DNA of 64,000 bases from Photobacterium sp. CCB-ST2H9 (GTDB lineage: Bacteria; Pseudomonadota; Gammaproteobacteria; Enterobacterales; Vibrionaceae): assembly GCF_023151555.2 (NCBI RefSeq), contig NZ_CP100426.1, positions 1,364,001-1,428,000 on the forward strand, given 5' to 3'. Shown piece by piece: positions 23,080-30,850 of the stretch. Numbering within the stretch: position 1 is the stretch's first letter; every line of letters begins with the position of its first letter. The position numbers and the translations under genes are program-made. The notes beneath the pieces were generated by a model. That model searched no databases. It saw only the letters and a program-made list of their open reading frames with translations, and had not been told where the DNA came from.

Positions 23080-24473
23080 ATATTCTTCCTTTTAACTTCG
23101 AGTTTATTGATAAAGATTTGGCTTTTTTGAGTAATCAATCGGGATTTTATGAATACCTTAGTAGAGAAGAATTAGAGAATCTTATTTGTGAAAATTCTAC
23201 AGGTTGTCGTATTAAAGATGATTCACTTGAGCGGAAACTTTTCATAACTGACCCTGAATATAATATGGTAGCAAGTAGTGCATTGGCTTCTGGTATTTCA
23301 AAACGATTGATGAATGCACTACGATTCAATCCAATATTTATGATTGTGCCTACATTAAGATGCGATCATACATGCCGATATTGCCAAGTTAGTCGAGCAT
23401 CTGTTAATGCAAGTAATTATGATTTAGATGAACGCTTGATTCCGTTAATAATGAAACAAATAAAGTCACTTTCTTCCCCACCTTATAAGTTAGAAATTCA
23501 GGGAGGGGAACCTCTGCTAAGGTTCGATCTCGTTCAGCGAATATATGCAGAAGCATCGGATATACTTGGTGTTAATCAATTTGAATTTGTAATAGCAACA
23601 AGCTTATCGCTTTTGAGTGATGATGTGTTGATTTGGGGGAAGGACAAGTCTGTTCACTTTTCAACATCTCTTGATGGTAGCCAGTTTGTTCATAACGCTA
23701 ACAGGTTGCTAAAAAATGGGAATTCATTTGAACTAGTTAAAAAGGGGATTGAGAAAATTCAGCGTCAACTTGGGAATAACCGCATCGCAACAGTAACAAC
23801 AGTAACAAATAAATTGCTAAGCAATCCAGAAGATATTGTTGAAGCTCACATTTCACTTGGTTTGTCAGATATGTTTATCAGACCAATAAGTCCTTACGGT
23901 TTTGCTTATCCCGAAATAGAATCAAATTATAAAATTCAAGATTACATAGCATTTTATGAAAAGCTTCTGTATGTCTTGTATAAGAAATCTCGTGTTGGAG
24001 AAAAGATAATTGAGCATTCTGCATTGATACACATAAAAAGGGTACTAAGCGCGGGTTATAATGGATACGCTGACTTAAAATCACCTAGTGGACTGATATT
24101 GAATAGCATTCTCTATAATTATGATGGCCGTATTTACGGGAGTGATGAAGCTAGGATGCTTCAAAAATCTAATCCTAATATGGACTTTTCTTTAGGGACT
24201 ATTGAAACCCCTAAATTTACAACAAACGAATTGTATCAACGAGTGCTGTCACAATCCTTTTCATCAATACATCCTGGTTGTTCTTCATGTGCTTATCAAC
24301 CTTATTGCGGATCTGACCCCTGCCAAAATATTAGCATTTTTGGTGAGCCGATAGGAGACAAAAGTCTTTCGCGTTTCTGCCAATACCATAAAGCTATGTT
24401 TACTTTAATACTCCGGCATCTTTATAAGAATGATGGTATTGGTTTGATGATGAGGGAGTGGATGTATGAGTGA
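23076..24473 (+). CDS. hxsB: His-Xaa-Ser system radical SAM maturase HxsB
   Basis: 465 residues. The radical-SAM cluster motif is CDHTCRYC (Cys96, Cys100, Cys103) in VPTLRCDHTCRYCQVSR, followed by the SAM-binding GGEP-type motif EIQGGEPLLR. The C-terminal part holds a SPASM-like cysteine set (HPGCSSCAYQPYCGSDPC and SRFCQYH) for auxiliary iron-sulfur clusters, as in peptide-modifying maturases. It probably modifies HxsA. The gene overlaps hxsD (4 bases) and hxsC (8 bases), so translation is coupled. It is AT-rich compared with the surrounding chromosome. Confidence 0.93.
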   Translation: MNILPFNFEFIDKDLAFLSNQSGFYEYLSREELENLICENSTGCRIKDDSLERKLFITDPEYNMVASSALASGISKRLMNALRFNPIFMIVPTLRCDHTCRYCQVSRASVNASNYDLDERLIPLIMKQIKSLSSPPYKLEIQGGEPLLRFDLVQRIYAEASDILGVNQFEFVIATSLSLLSDDVLIWGKDKSVHFSTSLDGSQFVHNANRLLKNGNSFELVKKGIEKIQRQLGNNRIATVTTVTNKLLSNPEDIVEAHISLGLSDMFIRPISPYGFAYPEIESNYKIQDYIAFYEKLLYVLYKKSRVGEKIIEHSALIHIKRVLSAGYNGYADLKSPSGLILNSILYNYDGRIYGSDEARMLQKSNPNMDFSLGTIETPKFTTNELYQRVLSQSFSSIHPGCSSCAYQPYCGSDPCQNISIFGEPIGDKSLSRFCQYHKAMFTLILRHLYKNDGIGLMMREWMYE

Positions 24474-25584
24474 TGTGCTTAGACCTGATACCTTTTCACT
24501 GAATGATGATGATTTTACACAATCAGGATATTATCAACTTCGTAAATCAGAACGGATAATTGAGACGAGATTTTTAGAACAGATTTTATTGGTCGATGAT
24601 AAGAAAATAATTTCAGAACAGCTATCTGATAATTTTGTTGGTGTAATAACGAATAATTCCTTGTACAACTCCATAGAAGATGGTGATATCGTCACTATTA
24701 ATAACTTTGGACAATTGAGAGTCATTCTATCTAGACGGGCAAATCACAATACTTTATTGGTGACAGAGCGATGCAACAATCGCTGTTTGTTTTGTTCTCA
24801 GCCACCCCGGGAAGAACGAGACGATTGGCTATTAACTTACAGCGCACAAGCATTAGCTGCATTCGATTTTGATGGCGAAGTCGGAATTAGTGGAGGTGAG
24901 CCGCTTTTATATGGAAATGAATTTTTGAATTTCTTGGAATTTATCGCGAAATACGCCCCTAAAACAAAGTTACACATTCTAACTAATGGACGTGCATTTT
25001 CTGATTTATCATTCACTAAGCAAATAGCTATACGTTCACGTCAAATGCAGATTACATTTGGAGTTCCTTTATATTCAGTAAAACCTAGTGTTCATGATGG
25101 ATTGGTTGGCGCAAGTGGTGCTTATTCTGAAACAGTTTTAGGGATTGTGAATGCTGGTAATTCAGGGATTGGGATGGAAGTTCGTTTTATTCCAACTCAA
25201 CTGAATGCATTTGAGTTACCAATGGTTGTTGAGTTTATTAGTAGAGTTTTCTCATCAGTAGTGCAGCTCTCAATAATGAACTTAGAGGCTACAGGGTGGG
25301 CGAAAAGAAATTGGCTCAAATTACAATGCGACACAGAGCAGTATGTTGAAAAACTTAAGGAGGGAGTGCTATCCGCAGATATTATGGGTCTAAACCCTAC
25401 ATTGTTTAACTTCCCTCTTTGTCATTTGCCTGATAGTTTGAGGTCTTATGCAGTGAAATCAATATCAGACTGGAAAAATTATTATCCTGATGAATGCTCA
25501 CTATGTCAGTTGAAAAATAGCTGTGGTGGGTATTTTTCTTCGTCCAGAGGAAAGTATCATCAAAACCCTAGGAGAATAATATGA
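24466..25584 (+). CDS. hxsC: His-Xaa-Ser system radical SAM maturase HxsC
   Basis: 372 residues. Radical-SAM motif CNNRCLFC (Cys103, Cys107, Cys110) after LLVTER, then SGGEPLLYG for SAM binding and ILTNGRAFSD. The N-terminal ~95 residues precede the barrel, and the C-terminus carries Cys344, Cys347 and Cys353 (ECSLCQLKNSCGG), probably an auxiliary cluster. It is the second of two dissimilar radical-SAM enzymes that always occur together in Hxs loci. It overlaps hxsB by 8 and hxsA by 4 bases. The chemistry is not established to my knowledge. Confidence 0.93.
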   Translation: MSDVLRPDTFSLNDDDFTQSGYYQLRKSERIIETRFLEQILLVDDKKIISEQLSDNFVGVITNNSLYNSIEDGDIVTINNFGQLRVILSRRANHNTLLVTERCNNRCLFCSQPPREERDDWLLTYSAQALAAFDFDGEVGISGGEPLLYGNEFLNFLEFIAKYAPKTKLHILTNGRAFSDLSFTKQIAIRSRQMQITFGVPLYSVKPSVHDGLVGASGAYSETVLGIVNAGNSGIGMEVRFIPTQLNAFELPMVVEFISRVFSSVVQLSIMNLEATGWAKRNWLKLQCDTEQYVEKLKEGVLSADIMGLNPTLFNFPLCHLPDSLRSYAVKSISDWKNYYPDECSLCQLKNSCGGYFSSSRGKYHQNPRRII

Positions 25585-26114
25585 AAAGAAAATTTAATTT
25601 AGCTGCATTGCTTCCAGGTTTTTTTGCAATGAATTCTAGTGCTGAAGCAAGTGGAGTAACAAATAATGACTATAACATTAATGATGAGCTTTCTTTAGAC
25701 AGTATTGTTTTAGCTCCGCTCAACGAAGAGATTCCGTTATATATTGCAGCGCACAGAAGCCATAGTAGTCACAGAAGTCATAGTTCTCACCGTTCTTCTT
25801 CTGGAGGCACTTACCAAATTCCCACAAAAAAATATAATTCTCAGCCTTTAAGTGAGCCAGTAAAACCGAGTTATTCTAATCCACCAGTAAAATCATCTAC
25901 AGTGACATCCACAGATCAAGCAAAGCGAAAGGATTTAATTCTTAGGGTTCAGTTTGCGCTTTATACTAACGGTTACTACAAAGGAAACATTGACGGAATA
26001 ATGGGCAGCCAAACTCGTGTAGCATTAAATGCTTATCGTCGTGCTAACAATATCCCAGTGTCTCAGACTCTCGATGCCCAGACCCTTAACTCGTTGGGAA
26101 TATTAGCTCGATGA
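25581..26114 (+). CDS. hxsA: His-Xaa-Ser repeat protein HxsA, predicted maturase substrate
   Basis: 177 residues. Three parts: an N-terminal region (1-57) with a hydrophobic stretch LAALLPGFFAMNSSAEA that may direct export; a repeat of five tripeptides HRSHSSHRSHSSHRS (residues 58-72), followed by SSGG; and a C-terminal peptidoglycan-binding domain (about residues 118-175, LRVQFALYTNGYYKGNIDG, MGSQTRVALNAYRRAN). The His-Xaa-Ser run is the predicted site of modification by HxsB/HxsC. The peptidoglycan-binding domain suggests that the mature protein sits in the cell wall/periplasm. Overlaps hxsC and the following gene by ATGA. Confidence 0.92.
   Translation: MKRKFNLAALLPGFFAMNSSAEASGVTNNDYNINDELSLDSIVLAPLNEEIPLYIAAHRSHSSHRSHSSHRSSSGGTYQIPTKKYNSQPLSEPVKPSYSNPPVKSSTVTSTDQAKRKDLILRVQFALYTNGYYKGNIDGIMGSQTRVALNAYRRANNIPVSQTLDAQTLNSLGILAR
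25752..25796 (+). repeat. Tandem repeat encoding His-Xaa-Ser tripeptides
   Basis: 45 bases of 9-base units (CAC/CAT xxx Ser codon) encoding HRS-HSS-HRS-HSS-HRS; two consecutive 18-base blocks differ at only a few third positions, so the run grew by duplication and has been kept in frame. Confidence 0.9.
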
Positions 26115-26467
26115 AACATATGTTTATCTTGGTTATCACTGTCTTCTGTATAGTATGGCTAGGAATTAATTTTATAGCACCTGTATCTGCATATTTCTAT
26201 TATAAGAAGCAGTTTATGGATCAAACGGCTGAATGTTCTTTAGCTATGGATGAAACTTGGTACATTGAGCAAGTAGGTTCAGAAAAATTAGAAAAAACCA
26301 CGAAAGTTCATCTAATGGCCTGTCACGAGTATGATAAGACAAGAAAAATTATGTTGTCATTGCGAGTACCAGAACCTGTTTTGGAATATCTTGGTTTGGA
26401 AGCAATAGAATTGCATCAACGTTCAATTGAGGCGTTAACAGAACAGCATAGGTTTAGGGAGCGGTAA
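26111..26467 (+). CDS. Hxs-associated small membrane-anchored protein
   Basis: 118 residues. The N-terminus MKHMFILVITVFCIVWLGIN (one hydrophobic helix to about residue 30) anchors a mostly hydrophilic, presumably periplasmic domain with two Cys (TAECSLAMDE and MACHEYD), which could form a disulfide or bind a cofactor. It matches, by position and size, the TIGR03982-type His-Xaa-Ser system protein found in these loci. It overlaps hxsA by 4 bases and abuts the MauG-like gene with no gap. Function unknown. Confidence 0.75.
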   Translation: MKHMFILVITVFCIVWLGINFIAPVSAYFYYKKQFMDQTAECSLAMDETWYIEQVGSEKLEKTTKVHLMACHEYDKTRKIMLSLRVPEPVLEYLGLEAIELHQRSIEALTEQHRFRER

Positions 26468-27703
26468 ATGAGAGCGTGGTATTTTTTACTTTTTGTAGCT
26501 TTTCAGGCTAATGCTTTAAATATTGATGATTCACTTAAGGTTGCTATTGATGCATTTCAGCTTAAAGGAAATGTTTGCGATAAAAATAAATTAACCAAGT
26601 TTTCTCCATTAGCATCAATTGGTGAAGTTATATTTGAACGTCCCGTATTAAGCGGTGATAAAGATACGGCTTGTGCCAATTGTCACATCGACAACAAAGC
26701 ATTGGCTGATGGTCTTTCACTGGCTATTGGAGTTGGTGGTAAAGGAGAAGGTTCCGAGCGTTTAGCGAGTGGAGGGGCTGTGGTTCCAAGGAATGCATTT
26801 ACTGTATTTGCGCGAGGTGATAATCGATTTACTACTTTTTTTTGGGACGGAAAAGTTCAGAGAGTAGATAACGAGATTTACTCTCCTATAGGTGAAGGAT
26901 TCTCAATGGGCTTTGACTCTGCATTGTCTGTCGCCTCTGTTTTGCCTTTGCTTGCTCGTGATGAATTTTTAGGGACGAGTAAACTGTATGATTCTAACCG
27001 CCATGTAGAACTAGTTGAAAATCAGTATTATCACGATAAAGTTTCTGCACAGAACATTTTTATTCAGGAAAGGTTGAAAGAAATCGATGATAAAGATGTA
27101 TTAAAATTATTAAATGCTCTAAAAAATATAGGAATGCCTAAAGAAGATTTGACGTTACCTACAGTCGGTAATGCATTAGCTAGCTTCATTAGGAAAAAAA
27201 CTCAAGATCTTTGTCAGCAGTCTGCTTGGGAGAAGTATATTTTAGGAAAAACATCCGCTTTATCTTTGAGACAAAAAAGAGGTGCTTTGCTATTTTATGG
27301 AAAAGCACGATGTGCTTCTTGTCATTCTGGTGATTTAATGAGCGACATGTCTTTTCATTCGATTGGTATTCCACAAGGACTACAAGGTCCTCATATGTTT
27401 GGACAAGATCTCGGTCGAGCTATGGTTACTTTAGATACCAAGGACAGATATAAGTTTAGAACCCCTTCATTAGTTAGCGTTTCTCAGACTGAACCTTATG
27501 GACATAATGGAATTTTTTCTACGTTAGAAGGCGTTGTAAAATATCATATTAGCCCAATTTTTTATTTTAGAAATTCAGAGGTTTCAGAAAATATGATACT
27601 TAAAAATAACGAGTCATTTGCAAGTAGAAGTGATTTGCTTCGATGGATAAGGATTGATGAATCTGAGTTGAAAGACTTAATAGAGTTTCTGCAAGCGTTG
27701 TGA
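26468..27703 (+). CDS. Hxs-associated MauG-like di-haem cytochrome c peroxidase family protein
   Basis: 411 residues with a signal peptide (MRAWYFLLFVAFQANA, cleaved near residue 16). Two c-type haem sites are visible: CANCH (69-73) and CASCH (282-286), the two-domain layout of bacterial cytochrome c peroxidases and MauG. FRTPSLVSVSQTEPYGHNG is the conserved segment near the second haem, and KFRTPSL and HNGIFSTLEGVVKYH confirm the family. It would act in the periplasm. In other Hxs loci a MauG-like protein is also found, so oxidation of the exported HxsA, analogous to MauG acting on a Trp pair, is a plausible last maturation step. It is the last gene of the operon. Confidence 0.88.
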   Translation: MRAWYFLLFVAFQANALNIDDSLKVAIDAFQLKGNVCDKNKLTKFSPLASIGEVIFERPVLSGDKDTACANCHIDNKALADGLSLAIGVGGKGEGSERLASGGAVVPRNAFTVFARGDNRFTTFFWDGKVQRVDNEIYSPIGEGFSMGFDSALSVASVLPLLARDEFLGTSKLYDSNRHVELVENQYYHDKVSAQNIFIQERLKEIDDKDVLKLLNALKNIGMPKEDLTLPTVGNALASFIRKKTQDLCQQSAWEKYILGKTSALSLRQKRGALLFYGKARCASCHSGDLMSDMSFHSIGIPQGLQGPHMFGQDLGRAMVTLDTKDRYKFRTPSLVSVSQTEPYGHNGIFSTLEGVVKYHISPIFYFRNSEVSENMILKNNESFASRSDLLRWIRIDESELKDLIEFLQAL

Positions 27704-27740
27704 GTTAATGATTATTAAATGTATTTTATTAAAGAAATAA

Positions 27741-27767
27741 GCAGTGCGGATGATAATCCCGCACTGC
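27741..27767. terminator. Bidirectional hairpin terminator
   Basis: GCAGTGCGG / CCGCACTGC, a perfect 9-bp stem with a 9-base loop, between the convergent MauG-like gene and the aegerolysin gene, with TTCGTTGTT on one side and TTATTTCTTTAA-type sequence on the other. Confidence 0.75.
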
Positions 27768-27775
27768 CTTCGTTG

Positions 27776-28189
27776 TTAGCCGACGTGTTTTTTGATGACT
27801 TCTACAGTCAGTACACCAATGGCGCCTGAATTCATCGAGCCACCAGTCACAGAGACAACATAGTTGCGGTTCTGAGACGTTTGAGACCAGCTGTTCGATT
27901 TACTGCCCCACGGACAATCCCACACTAAAGTGACAACTTTTGTCGAACCGTCGTACAGGTCGAAAGAACCTTGTGTGCCTGAAGACGCGTCAGAACGACC
28001 GCAAGAGCTGACGATGTTAAAACCTTCCTGACCAATCTCGACAATCTGACCATCCACTTCCTCTGGAGAAAGCTCATGATCTTTATTGTCGTATAAATAG
28101 AATTTGCCCCAGCTGTGTTGTGCGTTTTTCACTTGCAGGGTGCAATTATCTGCGATGACGGTATAGCTGACCCATTGTGCGTAAGCCAT
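27776..28189 (-). CDS. Aegerolysin family protein
   Basis: 137 residues from ATG 28189 (GGAG 7 bases before it); the longer frame to 28243 lacks homology. AYAQWVSYTVIADNCTLQVK, NAQHSWGKFYLYDNKDHELS, SSCGRSDASSGTQGSFDLYD and LVWDCPWGSKSNSW are the hallmark segments of aegerolysins, small beta-sandwich proteins that bind particular membrane lipids such as ceramide phosphoethanolamine or sphingomyelin/cholesterol. Many act together with a MACPF-domain partner to make pores; none is visible in this window. There is no signal peptide. It is convergent with the Hxs operon and lies within the same pair of inverted repeats, but is less AT-rich. Confidence 0.93.
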   Translation of the reverse strand: MAYAQWVSYTVIADNCTLQVKNAQHSWGKFYLYDNKDHELSPEEVDGQIVEIGQEGFNIVSSCGRSDASSGTQGSFDLYDGSTKVVTLVWDCPWGSKSNSWSQTSQNRNYVVSVTGGSMNSGAIGVLTVEVIKKHVG

Positions 28190-28491
28190 TGAAGAGCTCC
28201 TTAAATTGCAATTGAGTGAAGAGCCTAGAGGTATCGCTGACATCTCAGAAGCACTGACTGGCGATGAATCTAAGCGAGTCAGCGTAAAGTTAGTACAGGA
28301 AAATCAAGAAACAACAGCATGTTTGTGAACTGTGATTTTGGGATAAAATTCGGGTAATTCGTCACTAGCGTATTTACACATTGGCTGTTACAGCTCACTC
28401 ATTTTTTCTCGCTCAAGATCAATCAAAGTATTTAGAATACGTAACAGAAGTAGATTGAGATAACGAATTCAACGCTAAACTTTTCCACCTT
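28190..28491. promoter_or_regulatory. Upstream region of the aegerolysin gene
   Basis: About 300 bases without a gene between the aegerolysin start and the right inverted repeat; it must hold the aegerolysin promoter. I see no clear operator. Confidence 0.4.
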
Positions 28492-28662
28492 CCCAGGGGA
28501 AAAATTCATGGATGAATTTTTAAGTTGTCGGCGCCGGGAGCGTCTGCAACCGGCCCGGCCGACACCAGAGAACAAAAGGCATTTCTGGTTACTCTTTGTG
28601 CCAGAAAAGCGTATCTGGCGCGCATCAAAGATGTTGAGATTAGTACTGAACACAAGCGCGAC
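28492..28662 (-). repeat. Right copy of ~172-bp imperfect inverted repeat flanking the Hxs island
   Basis: Reverse-complement counterpart of 22488-22660, beginning CCCAGGGGAAAAATTCA and ending AAGCGCGAC on the plus strand. Short open frames on both strands here are by-products of the repeat. Confidence 0.85.
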
Positions 28663-28758
28663 ATACCAACCCTATCTTAATCAATACCCTTATTAATGAT
28701 CTTGTGAATCCATGCGCAAAGCACTAGTATGCTCGCGCAACCAAGGATACTGAAACGA

Positions 28759-29130
28759 ATGCGCCCAGGGAATTCATTGCACAGAATGATGATCATCGCC
28801 AGCCTGTTGAGCTGGCTATTGATCGTTGCGATGCCGGTGGTGAATGCTCATAACCAACCGGCCGGCACCTGGGCAAGCCTTTGTACACTCGGTGGTTTCA
28901 AACTGGTCAAACTGGCCGATGGCAAGGATCAGCTTAAGCATGATCCTCAGGGGCACTGTCCCATCGGAATGTTCAGCCTGGCTCATACTGATGACCGATG
29001 GCTGGGGCTGGGCACTCAACTTCGCGAACACCCGCTCAGCGCCTATCAGTTCTCGCCACGCCAGTGGGACTACTTTCTTCTTCCTTCCCGTGCGCCGCCG
29101 CTGGCGTTAACGGTTTTCGCCCGCGCGTAA
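28759..29130 (+). CDS. DUF2946-like small secreted or membrane-anchored protein
   Basis: 123 residues from ATG 28759 with AAGGA 11 bases upstream; an ATG at 28729 would add ten residues. One hydrophobic segment (MMIIASLLSWLLIVAMPVVNA) acts as signal peptide or anchor, followed by WASLCTLGGFKLVKL and HDPQGHCPIGMFSL; a CTxxG ... GHCPxC-like pattern is typical of DUF2946, found beside TonB receptors and PepSY proteins and often linked to copper or iron. The second Cys of the usual HCPxC is replaced by Gly-Met. The neighbouring PepSY gene supports this. Confidence 0.6.
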   Translation: MRPGNSLHRMMIIASLLSWLLIVAMPVVNAHNQPAGTWASLCTLGGFKLVKLADGKDQLKHDPQGHCPIGMFSLAHTDDRWLGLGTQLREHPLSAYQFSPRQWDYFLLPSRAPPLALTVFARA

Positions 29131-29235
29131 ACCGTCCCTGCATTTCTCAGAATCGTAAGAAATCATATTGTTGCCTCTGTCTGCGGACAGCGGCTTTTTG
29201 TTTGTGCGCGTGATTTGCGCACCGGAAGGAAGATC

Positions 29236-30708
29236 ATGAAACATCAGAACCATTCAATATCGCAGCAGGATCAGCTGCCAAAACAGTGCACGGAACAGCG
29301 GGCCTGGTATATGACGGCCTGGCGCTGGCACTTTTATGCGGGCCTGTATGTGGTGCCTTTTTTAATCATGCTGGCGGTGACCGGCCTGATGATGATGTAT
29401 GCCGGATCTCTCGATCAAATCCGTTTGAAAGACCTCCTGTTTGTGGAACCGGCGGGTGAGTCAGTCTCTGTCACGCAGCAGTTCAACGCCGTACAGCAGG
29501 CGTATCCCGATGCCACCATCAAGCAATATCTGACGCCGAAACAACCCGAAGAGGCCAGTCGTTTTGCGGTAGTCACCGCTGAAGGACAGGGACTTTTCGT
29601 GACCGTCAATCCTTACACCGCAGCGGTGCTGGGCAGTCTGGACCGGGATAACAACCTGTATGCGTGGGCAGAGTCGATCCATGGCACGCTGCTGATGGGA
29701 GATGCTGGCGATCGCCTGATTGAACTGGCGGCCAGTTTTGCTGTGATCCTGATTGTCAGTGGTGCCTACCTGTGGTGGCCGCGGGACCATGCCAGTCAAG
29801 CCGGGATGTTCCGGATTCGTCTGGCGAGCGGAAAACGCACGTTCTGGCGCGACCTTCATGCCAATCTGGGCGTGGTCACGGCGGTGTTTCTGTTGCTGTT
29901 TTTGCTGTCCGGTCTGTCCTGGTCCGGTGTCTGGGGCAGTAAAATGGTGCAGGCGTGGAACACGTTCCCGACCGGTGTCTTTGGCGATGTGCCTTTGTCT
30001 GATGTCAAACATGCTGAGATGAACCATGGCAATCTGAAAGAAGTGCCGTGGAATCTGGAACAGACAGCGATGCCGGTTTCACAACCGATGTCCGGTTCGC
30101 ATGCAGGGCATCATGGGGCTCCAGCACAGATTCAGGGCACGGAGATTCAAAAAACAGGAATTCAGGGCAAGGTGAATCTGGATTCCGTAGTGGCGTTTGC
30201 CAAGCAGCAGGGTTTCACCGCCTTTCGGGTGAATCTGCCCAAAGGAGAGCTGGGTTCCTACAGCATTCTGCAAAGCACCATGGGGAATGACACCACGGAT
30301 GCAACGCAGGATCGCACCCTGCACATCGACCAGTACACAGGCAAAGTGCTGGCGGACATCAAATACAGTCAGTATTCGCCCATGGCGAAAGCGATGGCCT
30401 GGGGGATTGCGCTGCACGAGGGTGACTTTGGTGGCTGGAACAAAGCGGTGAATACCGTGCTTTGCCTGTCCTTTATTCTGATCAGTGTCAGTGGGGTGGT
30501 GATGTGGTGGCTGCGCCGTCCGAAAGGAAAAGTAGTGCTTTCCGCACCGCCGGCACCGAAAAATATGGCCTTGTGGAAGGGCGCGACGGTCGTGATTGCT
30601 GTGCTGGGAGTGTGTTTCCCGCTGGCGGGTATCGCGATGGTGACGGTGTTGCTGGCCGACCGTCTGGTCCTGACCCGGGTACCGACGCTGGCCCGATTTT
30701 TCAGTTAA
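29236..30708 (+). CDS. PepSY-associated transmembrane protein (putative iron-chelate reductase type)
   Basis: 490 residues from ATG 29236, preceded by GGAAGGA. The N-terminal WRWHFYAGLYVVPFLIMLAV is the classic start of PepSY_TM proteins. Further helices at about 180-205 (RLIELAASFAVILIVSGAYL), 210-245 and 410-480 and two periplasmic PepSY-like segments complete the pattern, with a His-rich loop GSHAGHHGAPAQ. Family members are inner-membrane proteins, some reducing siderophore-bound ferric iron. Membrane His residues (RDLHANLGVV, ALHEGDFGG) could bind haem. It probably forms an operon with the DUF2946 gene. Confidence 0.85.
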   Translation: MKHQNHSISQQDQLPKQCTEQRAWYMTAWRWHFYAGLYVVPFLIMLAVTGLMMMYAGSLDQIRLKDLLFVEPAGESVSVTQQFNAVQQAYPDATIKQYLTPKQPEEASRFAVVTAEGQGLFVTVNPYTAAVLGSLDRDNNLYAWAESIHGTLLMGDAGDRLIELAASFAVILIVSGAYLWWPRDHASQAGMFRIRLASGKRTFWRDLHANLGVVTAVFLLLFLLSGLSWSGVWGSKMVQAWNTFPTGVFGDVPLSDVKHAEMNHGNLKEVPWNLEQTAMPVSQPMSGSHAGHHGAPAQIQGTEIQKTGIQGKVNLDSVVAFAKQQGFTAFRVNLPKGELGSYSILQSTMGNDTTDATQDRTLHIDQYTGKVLADIKYSQYSPMAKAMAWGIALHEGDFGGWNKAVNTVLCLSFILISVSGVVMWWLRRPKGKVVLSAPPAPKNMALWKGATVVIAVLGVCFPLAGIAMVTVLLADRLVLTRVPTLARFFS

Positions 30709-30733
30709 CGGCTGGTCATTGTTGGTGATTGAT

Positions 30734-30756
30734 AAAGCCTCCGTTCGGAGGCTTTT
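30734..30756 (+). terminator. Rho-independent terminator
   Basis: AAAGCCTCC / GGAGGCTTT stem with a GTTC loop followed by TT, 26 bases after the PepSY gene. Confidence 0.9.
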
Positions 30757-30850
30757 TACTAGTCTGTACCCAGCCCAGAATTCAGGATCGGTGTGTTTCT
30801 GTTTCAGACGGTTCCACTGCCATCAAGACTCGGCCCGCCCCGACCCGGGC

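Noticed and set aside
25752..25796. CRISPR or non-coding tandem repeat
   Set aside because: The 9-base units are in frame within HxsA and encode the defining His-Xaa-Ser run.
28432..28696. Open frames of 60-73 residues on both strands near 28.5 kb
   Set aside because: They lie entirely within or across the right inverted repeat, have no ribosome site and their counterparts in the left copy are broken.
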